Position numbers and translations under genes: made by a program
The notes under the pieces: model-generated
Database searches by the model: none
What the model saw: only the letters and a program-made list of their open reading frames with translations
What the model was told of the DNA's origin: nothing
From: an uncultured Oscillospiraceae bacterium
GTDB lineage: Bacteria > Bacillota > Clostridia > Oscillospirales > Oscillospiraceae
Length of the DNA stretch: 64,000 bases
Assembly: GCA_910578505.1 (NCBI GenBank)
Contig: CAJTPV010000012.1
Coordinates: 14,263 to 78,262 of the forward strand
Direction of reading: 5' to 3'
Shown here: positions 1 through 7,947 of the stretch, in pieces
Layout: each line of letters starts with the position of its first letter
Numbering within the stretch: position 1 is the first letter of the stretch

Positions 1-217
1 TATAGTCCGGCTGGGCCTGCTTCTCAAAGAACGCTATGAACTTTCCGCCGCCGATGTTCTTTACCGGGTGCATTGGCTCTGGCGTTTTCTCAATAATGGC
101 GAATCCATGAGCCTTGTAGACGGCAAAGGCAGCGTCCAACCGGTTCTCAAAACGCTGTCCCTGGGCCTTGCTGATGGCCCCCTGCAGCTGTTGCCGCGGG
201 TCTTTTGCTGCCCTCAT
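1..217 (-). CDS. RecU-like Holliday junction resolvase, partial (3' end outside window)
   Basis: The first 72 residues are visible. The protein starts with an ATG that overlaps the TGA of the upstream gene (ATGA overlap), so it is translationally coupled. It reads AISKAQGQRFENRLDAAF near the N-terminus and later GGGKFIAFFEKQAQPDY, which resembles the G-x-x-FE opening and the QPDY catalytic strand of the RecU/phage RecU-like nucleases of the PD-(D/E)XK fold. Such phage resolvases cleave branched DNA made during replication and recombination. The rest of the catalytic core lies beyond the left edge, so activity cannot be judged. Confidence 0.6.
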   Translation of the reverse strand, partial: MRAAKDPRQQLQGAISKAQGQRFENRLDAAFAVYKAHGFAIIEKTPEPMHPVKNIGGGKFIAFFEKQAQPDY

Positions 218-882
218 GATGTCTTCCCCGGCAGGAAGGTGGTCATACTCTCCGACAAGCGCCGGTAAGTATCGTTCGACATCAGCATGGAAACAACATT
301 CTCAGTCAGCACTTGCCGGGTTGCAGCGTCAAAATATTGCTTAACGCCGGCGTTGATCTCATCCTTTAACTGCCTGGAGAACTTGTCGATTGCGGACTTG
401 ACTTCCCTCTGAGCAGTTTCCCTCATGTTTGCGTCGAGCTGCTTGCCGAGTGCCTTTTCAACCAGTTCTGACATGTAATCCGTTCGGGTCAGCGTGCGCT
501 CCTTTTCGCACCAGCCGCCACCAATAGTAATATTGCCAGCCATAAATTCCGTCACCTGCACATCAACAATCCTGGCAATCGCTGACTGCGTAAGGCTTTG
601 AATTTCCGCCTTATATGTTTCTGTGACAACTTTTCCGATTTCCCGCTCAACAGTCTGCTCGGTAACGCTCTTAACCGTATTCTGGAGCGTTTCTATGATA
701 TAGAGGTTAAGGAACTCCGTATCCACTTCAATTTTAATTGCAGTATCGGACTGCTTTTCTTCTTTGACCGGGCACTCCGCATTGTACGGGCATGCGCTGA
801 AACTGGTATAAAGGTCACAGTCCGGACAACCATCTTCATCAAAGCCGCCGAAATGCGGGCAATTTTCACACTCTCTACTCAT
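214..882 (-). CDS. Phage protein with N-terminal Cys cluster, unknown function
   Basis: A 222-residue protein I cannot assign to a family. The N-terminus holds a compact cysteine cluster (CENCPHFGG, then CPDC, then two further Cys by residue 38) that could bind zinc. The remainder is polar and predicted to be mostly helical, with repeated Thr/Val/Glu-rich segments such as VEREIGKVVTETYKAE. It sits in the early phage operon between the 3D-domain protein and the RecU-like gene, and its stop overlaps the RecU start. A role in DNA processing is possible only by context. Confidence 0.6.
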   Translation of the reverse strand: MSRECENCPHFGGFDEDGCPDCDLYTSFSACPYNAECPVKEEKQSDTAIKIEVDTEFLNLYIIETLQNTVKSVTEQTVEREIGKVVTETYKAEIQSLTQSAIARIVDVQVTEFMAGNITIGGGWCEKERTLTRTDYMSELVEKALGKQLDANMRETAQREVKSAIDKFSRQLKDEINAGVKQYFDAATRQVLTENVVSMLMSNDTYRRLSESMTTFLPGKTS

Positions 883-903
883 GATAGCTATGTCCTTTCA
901 AAA

Positions 904-1506
904 TTATTTTTCCTGTGGAATAATCCACACTTCGGCCACCTGTGAGCCGAACGCTGCGGCTTCTTCGTGGGTGGGGACTGCAATGTCAACGTGCAGCCCC
1001 TTTACCATGCCGCCGGTATCCGCAGCGAGATAACGCTGGCCGTCAATGACCACTGTGCTCCCCAGCGGGATAACTTCGGGATCAACTGCCACGATGCCCG
1101 GCGTGACGGGAATCCCCGTCGCGGTCAGCCCATCGCCGGTGCCGCAGATATGCTCATAGGACTCACAGCAGTAGGCCGTGACTTTGCAGGAGCCGATGTA
1201 GGTGTATGTACCCAACGCTTCATAGGCCCTGGCCTGTTCATCTCTTGCCAGTTGCTCCATTGCTGAATCCGCAGCGATCACGCCCAGCGCCTGAATCGCT
1301 TGATCCCGCATATCGTTCGCCTCCTGTATCGTTTCCTGGTACTGCGTGCTCTCACGCTGCCACCGGACACACACACCACAGAGGACGGTCTCGAACGCTA
1401 CAGCCACGATAAACATGGCTATAGCGATCCACTGCCACGACATCACCGCCTGCTGCTCCTTCTGCAGCCGGAGCCGCAGCCGCTCATTTCTGCCTGTACT
1501 TTCCAC
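904..1506 (-). CDS. Membrane-anchored 3D-domain protein
   Basis: A 200-residue protein starting at GTG, seven bases after the preceding stop. Residues about 24-45 form one hydrophobic membrane segment (WIAIAMFIVAVAFETVLCG), followed by a short helical stalk and a C-terminal 3D domain from about residue 105. The three-Asp signature is visible as GIVAVDPEVIPLGS, AADTGGMVKG and HVDIAVP. 3D domains share the double-psi barrel fold of MltA-type lytic transglycosylases and of YocH/YabE-like wall proteins, so a cell-wall role is plausible. The location in a phage replication operon is common in clostridial phages but its purpose there is unknown. Confidence 0.75.
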   Translation of the reverse strand: MESTGRNERLRLRLQKEQQAVMSWQWIAIAMFIVAVAFETVLCGVCVRWQRESTQYQETIQEANDMRDQAIQALGVIAADSAMEQLARDEQARAYEALGTYTYIGSCKVTAYCCESYEHICGTGDGLTATGIPVTPGIVAVDPEVIPLGSTVVIDGQRYLAADTGGMVKGLHVDIAVPTHEEAAAFGSQVAEVWIIPQEK

Positions 1507-1512
1507 GAATTA

Positions 1513-2031
1513 TCATTCATCCTTTCTGCTTGCCTTCCCGGGGAGAGCCAGCAATCCCCCGCCGATTCTCGACGGCTGATTCTGGACTGCAACGTGGCAC
1601 GCCGCTCTGATAGCAGCTATATTCCACATTGACGACTGCTTCCCATTCTGGTCAAATATTACTGTCAGCGCATCAGGACCACCCACGATGTCAATCACGG
1701 TTCGGGTGAAGCTGCCCGGCGGCAATGCCGCATATAAAGCGGATGGAGAACCGTGTGTAAAATCTGCACTGCGGATATCCTGAATGGTCCTATCAATCAA
1801 AGATTGGACATCCTTGTTCACCGCCTTGGCCTGCTCCCGAAACTCCGCGATAGTCGGCGGGAACTTGCAGATTTTACATAGGCGGATAATCGCTTGCTGA
1901 CCAGTCCAGTAATCCACGTCCATAGTGCTGGCAGTCCACAGCCTGATTGTCGGGGCTAGTTTTTTAATACCGCCCTTGAAGGTCTCGGCGTTCGGCCACG
2001 CCAGAAGCATAGCGGAGAAGATCTCCGTCAT
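1513..2031 (-). CDS. G39P-like replicative helicase loader/inhibitor, putative
   Basis: A 172-residue protein. Its N-terminal half (IFSAMLLAWPNAETFKGG, then DYWTGQQAIIRLCKICKFPP, then IAEFREQ) has the pattern of the helical G39P-type phage helicase-loader proteins: a short helix bundle with the conserved W and a P-T/S-I-A-EF turn. These proteins bind the replicative helicase and control its loading. It lies directly downstream of the DUF6291 replication protein, which supports a replication role. The C-terminal part is low-confidence and may be disordered. Confidence 0.5.
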   Translation of the reverse strand: MTEIFSAMLLAWPNAETFKGGIKKLAPTIRLWTASTMDVDYWTGQQAIIRLCKICKFPPTIAEFREQAKAVNKDVQSLIDRTIQDIRSADFTHGSPSALYAALPPGSFTRTVIDIVGGPDALTVIFDQNGKQSSMWNIAAIRAACHVAVQNQPSRIGGGLLALPGKASRKDE

Positions 2032-2048
2032 TTCAAGATTTGTTATCG

Positions 2049-2786
2049 TTATCCCTCCTCGGAGAAAAGCCTATGCAACTCGTTTAGATCATCCATCGCG
2101 TTTGGAGCTGGCCGCCTGGAAAAGGTTTGGGAACTTTGGTCTTTTAGCGCATATACATCCGTCCAACAGTGGTTAATGCTTTGCTCCAAAACGGCAATCC
2201 AGCTTTCAGGGGAAAACTCCTTGCGAAGTTTGTTCACCAGCATTTGTTTTGCTCGATCTGTCATAGGCTTCTTGATGGTCCTGCGCATTTTTTCAAAGTC
2301 CTTCAGTGCCGCCATTAGGCAGGCATCACTTCCAGCGAACTTGGAAAAGGCGTCAGCCTTTTCCTTCTGGGGTGGTTTATCCACCACAGAAGTCTCGGTT
2401 TCGGTTTTGATTTCGGTTTTGGTTTCGGTATAGCCATTTTTGCCAACGCCTGCCATACCTACTATGGCGGTGTCACATTCTGCCATAGCAACGCTATCGT
2501 CTGCTATAGCTGTGCCATCGTACTCCATGTTGCGCCATCTCTTGGCAGCACCTTTCTTTCCAGCGTTCCGCTTTGATTGAAGCTGCTCTTCGTAACTTTC
2601 CCTGAAGCGATCCTCTTGCCTTTTTACCCGTTTCCACAGGACCTTCTCAGCGCCCTCAAGTTGTACCTCTTTGCCATCCGCGCTGTACACCAGCAACGCC
2701 CTGCAAAGCCGCCCAAACTCTGCGTCGCTCAATATGTCCATCTCCTCCAGGTATTCATGCAGGAGGGCCGCATAATTTCTTGCCAC
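2049..2786 (-). CDS. DUF6291 phage replication-associated protein
   Basis: A 245-residue protein beginning at GTG. Residues 1-80 match the DUF6291 pattern seen in phage early regions: LLHEYLEEMDILSDAEFGRL, a YSADG turn, then a basic stretch ending in RNAGKKGAAKRWRN. The middle (about 100-150) is an acidic/Thr-rich linker in which the DNA shows a short run of repeated tcggtt-type units at about 2395-2430. The C-terminus (FSPESWIAVLEQSINHCWTD) resembles the end of DnaD/loader-type replisome organisers. It probably acts at the phage origin; no origin repeats are clear in the gene. Confidence 0.6.
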   Translation of the reverse strand: MARNYAALLHEYLEEMDILSDAEFGRLCRALLVYSADGKEVQLEGAEKVLWKRVKRQEDRFRESYEEQLQSKRNAGKKGAAKRWRNMEYDGTAIADDSVAMAECDTAIVGMAGVGKNGYTETKTEIKTETETSVVDKPPQKEKADAFSKFAGSDACLMAALKDFEKMRRTIKKPMTDRAKQMLVNKLRKEFSPESWIAVLEQSINHCWTDVYALKDQSSQTFSRRPAPNAMDDLNELHRLFSEEG

Positions 2787-2868
2787 TAAATCACCACTTT
2801 TCCTGCAGACAGCTTGCCATTAATTTTGGACTAGGCCGCCCCGCCCACGGTGGAGCGGCCTATAGGTC

Positions 2869-3426
2869 TTAGAATGGCAGCACGCCATCGCCCTCAATAG
2901 GTTGGAAGCCATCGTAATCCGAAGGGGGATATCCTGATTGGCCCTGCGCCGGGGGACCGCCATACCCAGCAGGGTATCCACCGCCATATCCAGATTGCTG
3001 GTATCCGCCCTGGGAATAGCCGCCTTGTGGGTAGCTCCCCTGCGGGTAAAAACTTTGCTGCTGTGGAGGGGGACCCTGCTGATAGCTTCCGTTATTGCTA
3101 TCCTTTTTGGAATCACCAAAGTAGCAGCTGTCAGCCACTATCTCAATGGATGTGCGCTTGTTACCGTTCCGGTCATCCTACTTGCGGCTCTGGAGCTTGC
3201 CGTCCACTACGATCATGCGGCCCTTGGAAAAATATTTGCAGACAAACTCTGCTGTCTGTCTCCAGGCCACGACATCGAAATCGTCCGTGATCTTCTCGCC
3301 GCTGCCTTTGTCCTTGAAGTCACGTTCCACCGCCACGGAAAAAGAGGTGACAGAAAGACCGCTTTGCGTCGTCTTCAGCTCTGGATCTCGAACGAGACGG
3401 CCCATGATGATGGTCCTATTCAGCAT
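2869..3426 (-). pseudogene. ssb: Single-stranded DNA-binding protein interrupted by in-frame TAG
   Basis: Reading from the ATG at 3426, the frame gives a standard SSB OB-fold (LNRTIIMGRLVRDPEL, then DFDVVAWRQTAEFVCKYF, then MIVVDGKLQSRK). It then meets TAG at 3178-3180. The same frame continues with DDRNGNKRTSIEIVADSCYF, a Gly/Gln/Tyr-rich linker and the tip GDGVLPF, which is the SSB protein-interaction tail. In relatives the interrupted position is normally Tyr or Trp, each one base from TAG. No frameshift is needed. The downstream half is intact, so this is either a recent nonsense mutation, a sequence error, or a read-through codon. The start overlaps the end of the 75-residue gene. Confidence 0.8.
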
Positions 3427-3643
3427 CGGGCGTACCCTTCTTGATGTCAAACAGGACATCGAGAATGTCCGTCAGCTGATATCTGTCCAGGCTCATATAT
3501 GCCTTTTTGGCAATATCCAAGACAGTTTCCTTGTGGACCAGATCGGCAAAGCGGTCCTTATGGATGCACACGGTATCAATGGCATCCGGTGCTGTATCCA
3601 TCATAATAACGCTGGGTTCGCTCAATTTTTCTTTACTATCCAT
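3416..3643 (-). CDS. Small phage protein, unknown function
   Basis: A 75-residue acidic protein (starts MDSKEKLSEPSVIMM) with a helical C-terminal half containing AYMSLDRYQLTDILDVLFDI. No family is recognised. It ends in TAG at 3416-3418, inside the first codons of ssb, so the two genes overlap by 11 bases. This is the only gene of the leftward phage operon seen to use TAG as its terminator. The other stops in that operon are TAA or TGA. Confidence 0.6.
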   Translation of the reverse strand: MDSKEKLSEPSVIMMDTAPDAIDTVCIHKDRFADLVHKETVLDIAKKAYMSLDRYQLTDILDVLFDIKKGTPDAE

Positions 3644-3664
3644 TTCAGAATCTCCTTTTCATAA

Positions 3665-4195
3665 TCATGATTTGCTCCATATATGCTTATAACGGGCAAT
3701 CTGATCTGGCGTGTCAGTCTCAATCCCCAGCTCGTGGGCAACTTCAATAGCGCCATCAATCAGCCGGGCCATTTCCTTGCTATCCATCAAGTGGGTTTGC
3801 TTATAGACCAGATAGCAGTTAAACAGCTTCCCGTTTTCCTCCCGGGTATCGAAGCACTTGACATAGGGGTAAATGGTGGACACGTCCACCGAGGCAGGGA
3901 GCTTAAATCCGACGGTAACACCATCATCATCCGTAGCCAGGGCACCATACTCAATGACAAGGCTCTCCTTGGCTGCCTCCACGCTGCCACCGCGTTCAGC
4001 GGCGATCTTGTTGACCAGGACATGGAAATAAGCATTGGCTGACAGTGACCGCCGGTTGCGGTGCTTCTTGATCTCCACATCCAGTTCAGCCCCTTTGAGC
4101 CGGTCGAAATCCTCCCGGAAGTCCCTATCCAACTCAATGGTAACGCGCTGCTTCCGGTTCAGGCCGATGGACAGGTCAATTAACCGGCCCCTCAT
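3665..4195 (-). CDS. NinB/Orf-like recombination mediator, putative
   Basis: A 176-residue protein. The core reads KHRNRRSLSANAYFHVLVNK, then EAAKESLVIEYG, then TIYPYVKCFDTREENGK, then TQHL-type segment THLMDSKEMARLIDGAIEVA. This pattern (basic strand, SLSANAYFH helix, MDSKEM.LIDG helix) is shared with phage NinB-like proteins related to lambda Orf, which help load recombinases on SSB-coated DNA. It overlaps the upstream nuclease gene by four bases, and its neighbours are SSB, a Sak4-like ATPase and an exonuclease-like protein, which fits a phage recombination module. Confidence 0.55.
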   Translation of the reverse strand: MRGRLIDLSIGLNRKQRVTIELDRDFREDFDRLKGAELDVEIKKHRNRRSLSANAYFHVLVNKIAAERGGSVEAAKESLVIEYGALATDDDGVTVGFKLPASVDVSTIYPYVKCFDTREENGKLFNCYLVYKQTHLMDSKEMARLIDGAIEVAHELGIETDTPDQIARYKHIWSKS

Positions 4196-4806
4196 TTTGC
4201 CAACCAGTGGCTTTTGTAGACTTCCAGCAGGTCCATCGTTTGCAGCCAGTCTACAAAATTGGCGATGGTGGGCAAGATACTTGGCGTTTCGTCCCTCCGA
4301 TACCGCTCCGTCCAGACATCGGTGCCATTACTGACAACGTATGTAAATCCATTGGCTTCTGGCACAAGCTCCAGATATGTGGGATGCTGGGTGCTGCCGA
4401 GGTATTTCCCACGGTCATAGCTACCGGAATATTTGATATCGAATATCTCTCCAGAGTGCAGCGCATCCAACCGGCCATACAAGAGGAACGTCATATCTCC
4501 GATGTGGATGGTTCGGCTGGCCTTGTACTGCAACAGACCGCCGCCGACAATTCGTGCTACCTCAGATGCCGCCTCAAACCACCGGTTCCTGGGATCTCCT
4601 TTGCCACAAATAATATCCGTGACCAGATTTTCAAAGCCGATTCCTTTTCGCATGGCCTCAGTGGGAGGCGTCTCCACGCGGTTAAGCGTGGAGACGAACT
4701 CCTTCATCGGATCGCGCTCTGTTGTCATATCCTCATACGGATTTTCCTTTATGGCATAAAGCCAGGAATACATCAGCGAGTGTGTCAACAGATACCGATC
4801 CATCAA
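4192..4806 (-). CDS. PD-(D/E)XK nuclease, phage recombination exonuclease-like
   Basis: A 204-residue protein. Residues 111-125 carry the catalytic signature GRLDAL, then E120, then FDIK (D114, D123, K125), the D...D-x-K arrangement of PD-(D/E)XK nucleases. Upstream helices contain GIGFENLVTD and downstream STQHPTYLELVPEA, which corresponds to the Q/Y motif of RecB/Cas4-type members. The family degrades DNA ends to give single strands for annealing. It is translationally coupled (ATGA-type overlaps) with the ATPase upstream and the NinB-like gene downstream. Confidence 0.7.
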   Translation of the reverse strand: MMDRYLLTHSLMYSWLYAIKENPYEDMTTERDPMKEFVSTLNRVETPPTEAMRKGIGFENLVTDIICGKGDPRNRWFEAASEVARIVGGGLLQYKASRTIHIGDMTFLLYGRLDALHSGEIFDIKYSGSYDRGKYLGSTQHPTYLELVPEANGFTYVVSNGTDVWTERYRRDETPSILPTIANFVDWLQTMDLLEVYKSHWLAK

Positions 4807-5762
4807 TTAGCCCCCTTTTTGCCCTCCGGCGGAGCAAGGGTATACTTCTTCAGGACACCATCGAAGAACAGGCCGCATGCCTTGATCTGCTGGTTCCAGA
4901 GGACCCCCAACTCTTTGTTGGATGTCAGCGCATGTGCAATCTTGCTGTACTCTTCGATTGCTACATTGGCGCTGTCGGCATCAACAATGGTTTCAATGAG
5001 TGCGCGTCCTGTAGCCATCGCAGTCTCATACGCCGCTTTAGCCGCTGCATTCTGCTCGGTTTCTTTGGCAGCAATGGCGTTGTACTGCGCAAACAGTTTG
5101 GTGAGAAAATCATTGGGAGATCCAGGTGTCAACTCGGGGATTCTCCAAACACCGGATATACCGCGGGTGCCTTTGGCAAAATACCGCTCGCAGTTGGAGA
5201 AGCCAATCGTGCGATCATTGCCGTAAATCTCCACAAATCCGCCCAAGTCCATCGGCTCCCAGACGTTGTTTTTGGTCTGGCCCTCAACCTTGATACGGAG
5301 CCTCGTGTTGTCACCATCCTTCTCTTCGGTGGCGTGGAACACGATGACGATGTTCTTGTGCAGCTCATAGAAGCAGTAGTCCATCAGCCGGACAAACTCT
5401 TTGCCGACAAAGCCATATCCCTTGAGAGAGAGGGAGCCGTCCCGCTGACCATACTTGGCGTCCTTTTTGACGGCCCAGAGAGACATAAGGGAAATCAGCT
5501 TCCCGCCGGTATCGAACACCAACGTGTCGAAGTTCTGGACGTTGAGGGGCGTCAGGTCGTCAAGGATCTCCTGATAGGAGGCCGGCTGGATGTAGGGCTT
5601 CCGGTACTGCGGCTCAATGCGGTCAATACCAAAGTCCACGTCGATGTGCAGCGGGTTCGGCGCGGAGAGCGCCAGGGTGGACTTGCCGATGCCGGGATAA
5701 CCGGCAATCAGCATACGGATTTTCTTCTCGCCATCGCGGATGTCACTGGGGTTTCTGATCAT
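4803..5762 (-). CDS. Sak4-like phage AAA ATPase (single-strand annealing/recombinase)
   Basis: A 319-residue RecA-fold ATPase. Walker A is GYPGIGKST at residues 21-29 and Walker B is DTLVFDTGG at 79-87. The next conserved stretch, GLFV-like KGYGFVGKEFVRLMDYCFY, and a catalytic VFHATEE follow. The size and motif spacing match the AAA_24/Sak4 group of phage proteins, which act with SSB to anneal or pair single strands. The C-terminal 80 residues are Ala/Glu-rich and helical. It is coupled by a four-base overlap to the nuclease gene. Confidence 0.75.
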   Translation of the reverse strand: MIRNPSDIRDGEKKIRMLIAGYPGIGKSTLALSAPNPLHIDVDFGIDRIEPQYRKPYIQPASYQEILDDLTPLNVQNFDTLVFDTGGKLISLMSLWAVKKDAKYGQRDGSLSLKGYGFVGKEFVRLMDYCFYELHKNIVIVFHATEEKDGDNTRLRIKVEGQTKNNVWEPMDLGGFVEIYGNDRTIGFSNCERYFAKGTRGISGVWRIPELTPGSPNDFLTKLFAQYNAIAAKETEQNAAAKAAYETAMATGRALIETIVDADSANVAIEEYSKIAHALTSNKELGVLWNQQIKACGLFFDGVLKKYTLAPPEGKKGAN

Positions 5763-5776
5763 GGTGATAACTCCTT

Positions 5777-6193
5777 TCAGTCGTTGTGCAGCATACGCCG
5801 CAGGGTGATGGTTTCGTGGCAGCGGTAGCCGAAGTTGCCGTGTCGATACATATGGGTCTGCTTAAAATGCGCCTCGTCGTACATGCTGGAGCAGTTCAGC
5901 AAGCCCTCAGTCTTATCCGGGTGATAGGCCCGGAACGCGGCACAGGCTGCGTGGCTGTCCGGTGCATCCACTTCTGTCCAGCCACCGAAAAATGGTTGAC
6001 CACCAGTGCCATAGGTGAAATAGAATTTTTCGAGCTTGACATCCGGCTGCTGGCCTGTTAGACTACCAGTGGAAGATTTTGCAGGATGCCGTTCCCGTTG
6101 CAGCGGGGCGGCATCGTCCTTTTTATCCCGGCAGTCACAGGATTCGCCTGGATCAAGGTGTGCTCCGCAGTGGATGCAGGTTCTGAAGTACAT
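5777..6193 (-). CDS. Zinc-ribbon phage protein, unknown function
   Basis: A 138-residue protein. The N-terminus has a four-Cys zinc-ribbon pattern (CIHCG, then CDC, residues 6-20). A charged linker follows, then a compact aromatic region (KFYFTYGTGGQPFFGGW) and a C-terminal part with CSSMYDEAHFKQTHMYRHG. I do not recognise the family. It lies between the DUF932 and ATPase genes and has a good Shine-Dalgarno site. Confidence 0.6.
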   Translation of the reverse strand: MYFRTCIHCGAHLDPGESCDCRDKKDDAAPLQRERHPAKSSTGSLTGQQPDVKLEKFYFTYGTGGQPFFGGWTEVDAPDSHAACAAFRAYHPDKTEGLLNCSSMYDEAHFKQTHMYRHGNFGYRCHETITLRRMLHND

Positions 6194-6202
6194 TGTGGTC
6201 GA

Positions 6203-7282
6203 TCACCTCCTTTCCCGCGTGACGCTCCTCCAGAGAGCCGGGGACATCGTGAGGATTTTGTAGCCGGTTGCCTCCAGTTCGGTGGAGCGGTCATAGCTCT
6301 CCACATCCTGGGCCTGCCGGGTGACCGCATTTGCCAGTCCGTACAGGGAAAGATCACCGCCGGCAATCAGATGTCCCAGGATGCCCTTCCCCTCCGCTTC
6401 GTTGATACCGTACTCCTTGGCGGTCAGCTCCACGACCTGCGGAACCATGTTTGCCTCCATCTTGACCTCCGTGGCCTCCCGCATCTTGTCCACGATTGCC
6501 GCGAAGCGGGCCTGATCCACAGCAGCGCGGACGGAATCCTCCAGCTTCATCAGGAAAGCACGGTCATCGGCTTCAATCGTCTCGTCACGGTAAATGCTGT
6601 AATCTTCGCTCCCCTCGTTGGCTCGTCCAACATGGTATTTGCGAACGGCAGCATCCCTGGCGATCATCCCGTTGGAGCAGACCAGCCGGAAAATAAGCGG
6701 GCTGACGCTCACGCTTCCCATGCCGACTTCGGAATTGGTAATGACGATGCCGGACTGAACGACATCCCCCTTCTTGATCTCCGCAGTCACTCGCGGATTC
6801 ACGACCTTTATGTACATGCGGCTGTCGGTCAGCTCACAGCTCTCGATGTTGGCCCCCTCCATACCACCGATGATGGGAAGCACAGTCTGGGCAACCTCGA
6901 AATTGTCGATCCGGCGGTAGCGGTCAGAGAGGAACGCTCTGGCGGTTCCATCCAATGTGCGCAGCATACGCTTCGTGGTAGGGGTGCGGGAGAACCAGCC
7001 GTTGATGTTCTGGGTCAGCAGCTCCGGATACTCGGAGCGCATCCGGTCATAGTAGCTGGTGGGGATTTTCAAGTGCTGGCCGATCTGCCGGTGGGCGATC
7101 TCGTTGACACTGTACTGGCTCAGGTTCAGCACCCCGCCGGCGCTGCTGCCAACGTTGAGGCTGATCCCGCCATCTGCAGCGGTCACACTCAACGCGCCCT
7201 GATCAACGATAAAGTCCTTTTTTGCCGCCTGCTGCCTGTCCAACTCAATGGCAAGCTCCTGCAGGCTCCGTCCTGTCTTCAT
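6203..7282 (-). CDS. DUF932 domain protein
   Basis: A 359-residue protein of the DUF932 (phage/plasmid-like) family. Visible family features are HRQIGQHLKIPTSYYDRMR, then GTARAFLSDRYRRIDN, then SEVGMGSVSVSPLIFRLVC with NGMI, and an Ala-rich helical C-terminus. DUF932 proteins are widespread in phage and plasmid early regions. They have no settled biochemical role. It is the second gene of the leftward operon and is preceded by a strong Shine-Dalgarno site. Confidence 0.8.
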   Translation of the reverse strand: MKTGRSLQELAIELDRQQAAKKDFIVDQGALSVTAADGGISLNVGSSAGGVLNLSQYSVNEIAHRQIGQHLKIPTSYYDRMRSEYPELLTQNINGWFSRTPTTKRMLRTLDGTARAFLSDRYRRIDNFEVAQTVLPIIGGMEGANIESCELTDSRMYIKVVNPRVTAEIKKGDVVQSGIVITNSEVGMGSVSVSPLIFRLVCSNGMIARDAAVRKYHVGRANEGSEDYSIYRDETIEADDRAFLMKLEDSVRAAVDQARFAAIVDKMREATEVKMEANMVPQVVELTAKEYGINEAEGKGILGHLIAGGDLSLYGLANAVTRQAQDVESYDRSTELEATGYKILTMSPALWRSVTRERR

Positions 7283-7311
7283 TGGGAAATACTCCTTTCA
7301 GTTTTTTGGGG

Positions 7312-7542
7312 TTATGCTCTGCGACGCCGATAGGTTCCCTGGGTCAGCTTCAGCTCAGGCCGGGCCTGATGCGTTGCGCGGGCCAGATACTCGGCGATAG
7401 CATCCTCGGTGATATAGACCTTGCCGCCGGGCTTCCGCTGGATGTAGGCCAGATAGCCTGCGCTGCGCTCACTGTCGAGGGTCCTTTCGGAAATCCCCAG
7501 ACGGGCGGCGGCCTCTTTGCGGGAGAGTAAATTTCTCGCCAT
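7312..7542 (-). CDS. HTH (excisionase/MerR-like) DNA-binding protein
   Basis: A 76-residue protein that opens the leftward operon. LSRKEAAARLGISERTLDSE is a winged helix-turn-helix of the HTH_17/excisionase type, and GGKVYITEDAIAEYLARA forms the wing and following helix. It could be a directionality factor or an early regulator. An AGGAGG-type ribosome site (reverse of 7550-7557) lies just before the ATG. Confidence 0.65.
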   Translation of the reverse strand: MARNLLSRKEAAARLGISERTLDSERSAGYLAYIQRKPGGKVYITEDAIAEYLARATHQARPELKLTQGTYRRRRA

Positions 7543-7556
7543 AGAAAAATTCCTCC

Positions 7557-7660
7557 TTGCCAGTCAGCAGAAGGATATGTTATAATCCAACTGCGAACTT
7601 TTTGCGTGTTAATTGGTTCGTTTGCCCTGTCAGGTGTCGTCAGCACTTGACGGGGCATTT
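7557..7660 (+). ncRNA. Candidate short plus-strand transcript with terminator-like hairpin
   Basis: TTGCCA (7557-7562), an 18-base gap and TATAAT (7581-7586) form a credible promoter. About 40 bases on is a 9-bp stem (7624-7632 with 7648-7656) followed by ATTTTGTG. The expected RNA would be about 65-75 nt, non-coding, and divergent from the early operon. The -35 box coincides with the Shine-Dalgarno site of the 7542 gene on the other strand. Nothing else proves that it is transcribed. Confidence 0.3.
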
Positions 7661-7665
7661 TGTGC

Positions 7666-7694
7666 TTGTCCCTCGCTCAGCCCTGTGGTATGAT
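7666..7694 (+). promoter_or_regulatory. Promoter for the 75-residue gene
   Basis: TTGTCC at 7666-7671, 17-base spacer, TATGAT at 7689-7694 with an extended -10 TGG. It lies 26 bases before the ATG at 7720, which has the ribosome site GAAAGGGGGTG. Confidence 0.6.
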
Positions 7695-7719
7695 TTGAAC
7701 GGAGAAAGGGGGTGAAATT

Positions 7720-7947
7720 ATGCCAAATACTCGTGCATTTTGTAATCAAGATGATAATGCGGGTGCTTTAGTTCCCCAACTTGTTGAGGTCCGCGACAGT
7801 TTGGGATTTCTGGCCGTACAAGTACTTGCCGCAAGGGAAAATCTAGCGACAATGGATTACACCGAAATGCTGAATAAGCTCTACCAGATTGTCGATGACT
7901 TGCACACGGAGTATGATCGCCGGAAACCTACAGGAGCCGCCTACTAG
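7720..7947 (+). CDS. Small phage protein, unknown function
   Basis: A 75-residue protein with its own promoter and a strong ribosome site. It is mostly helical (VEVRDSLGFLAVQVLAARE, then EMLNKLYQIVDDLHTEYDR). No family is recognised. It is the only rightward gene left of the repressor, and its end overlaps the convergent 72-residue gene by 20 bases. Confidence 0.55.
   Translation: MPNTRAFCNQDDNAGALVPQLVEVRDSLGFLAVQVLAARENLATMDYTEMLNKLYQIVDDLHTEYDRRKPTGAAY

Noticed and set aside
2395..2432. TCGGTTT-type short repeats as a phage origin
   Set aside because: They lie in the Thr/Glu-rich linker of the DUF6291 gene and encode a simple TET/KTE pattern; no adjacent AT-rich unwinding region or other origin features.
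2869..7542. Whole-prophage amber recoding
   Set aside because: Only ssb has an in-frame TAG, the 75-residue gene uses TAG as a stop, and no suppressor tRNA is visible in the window.
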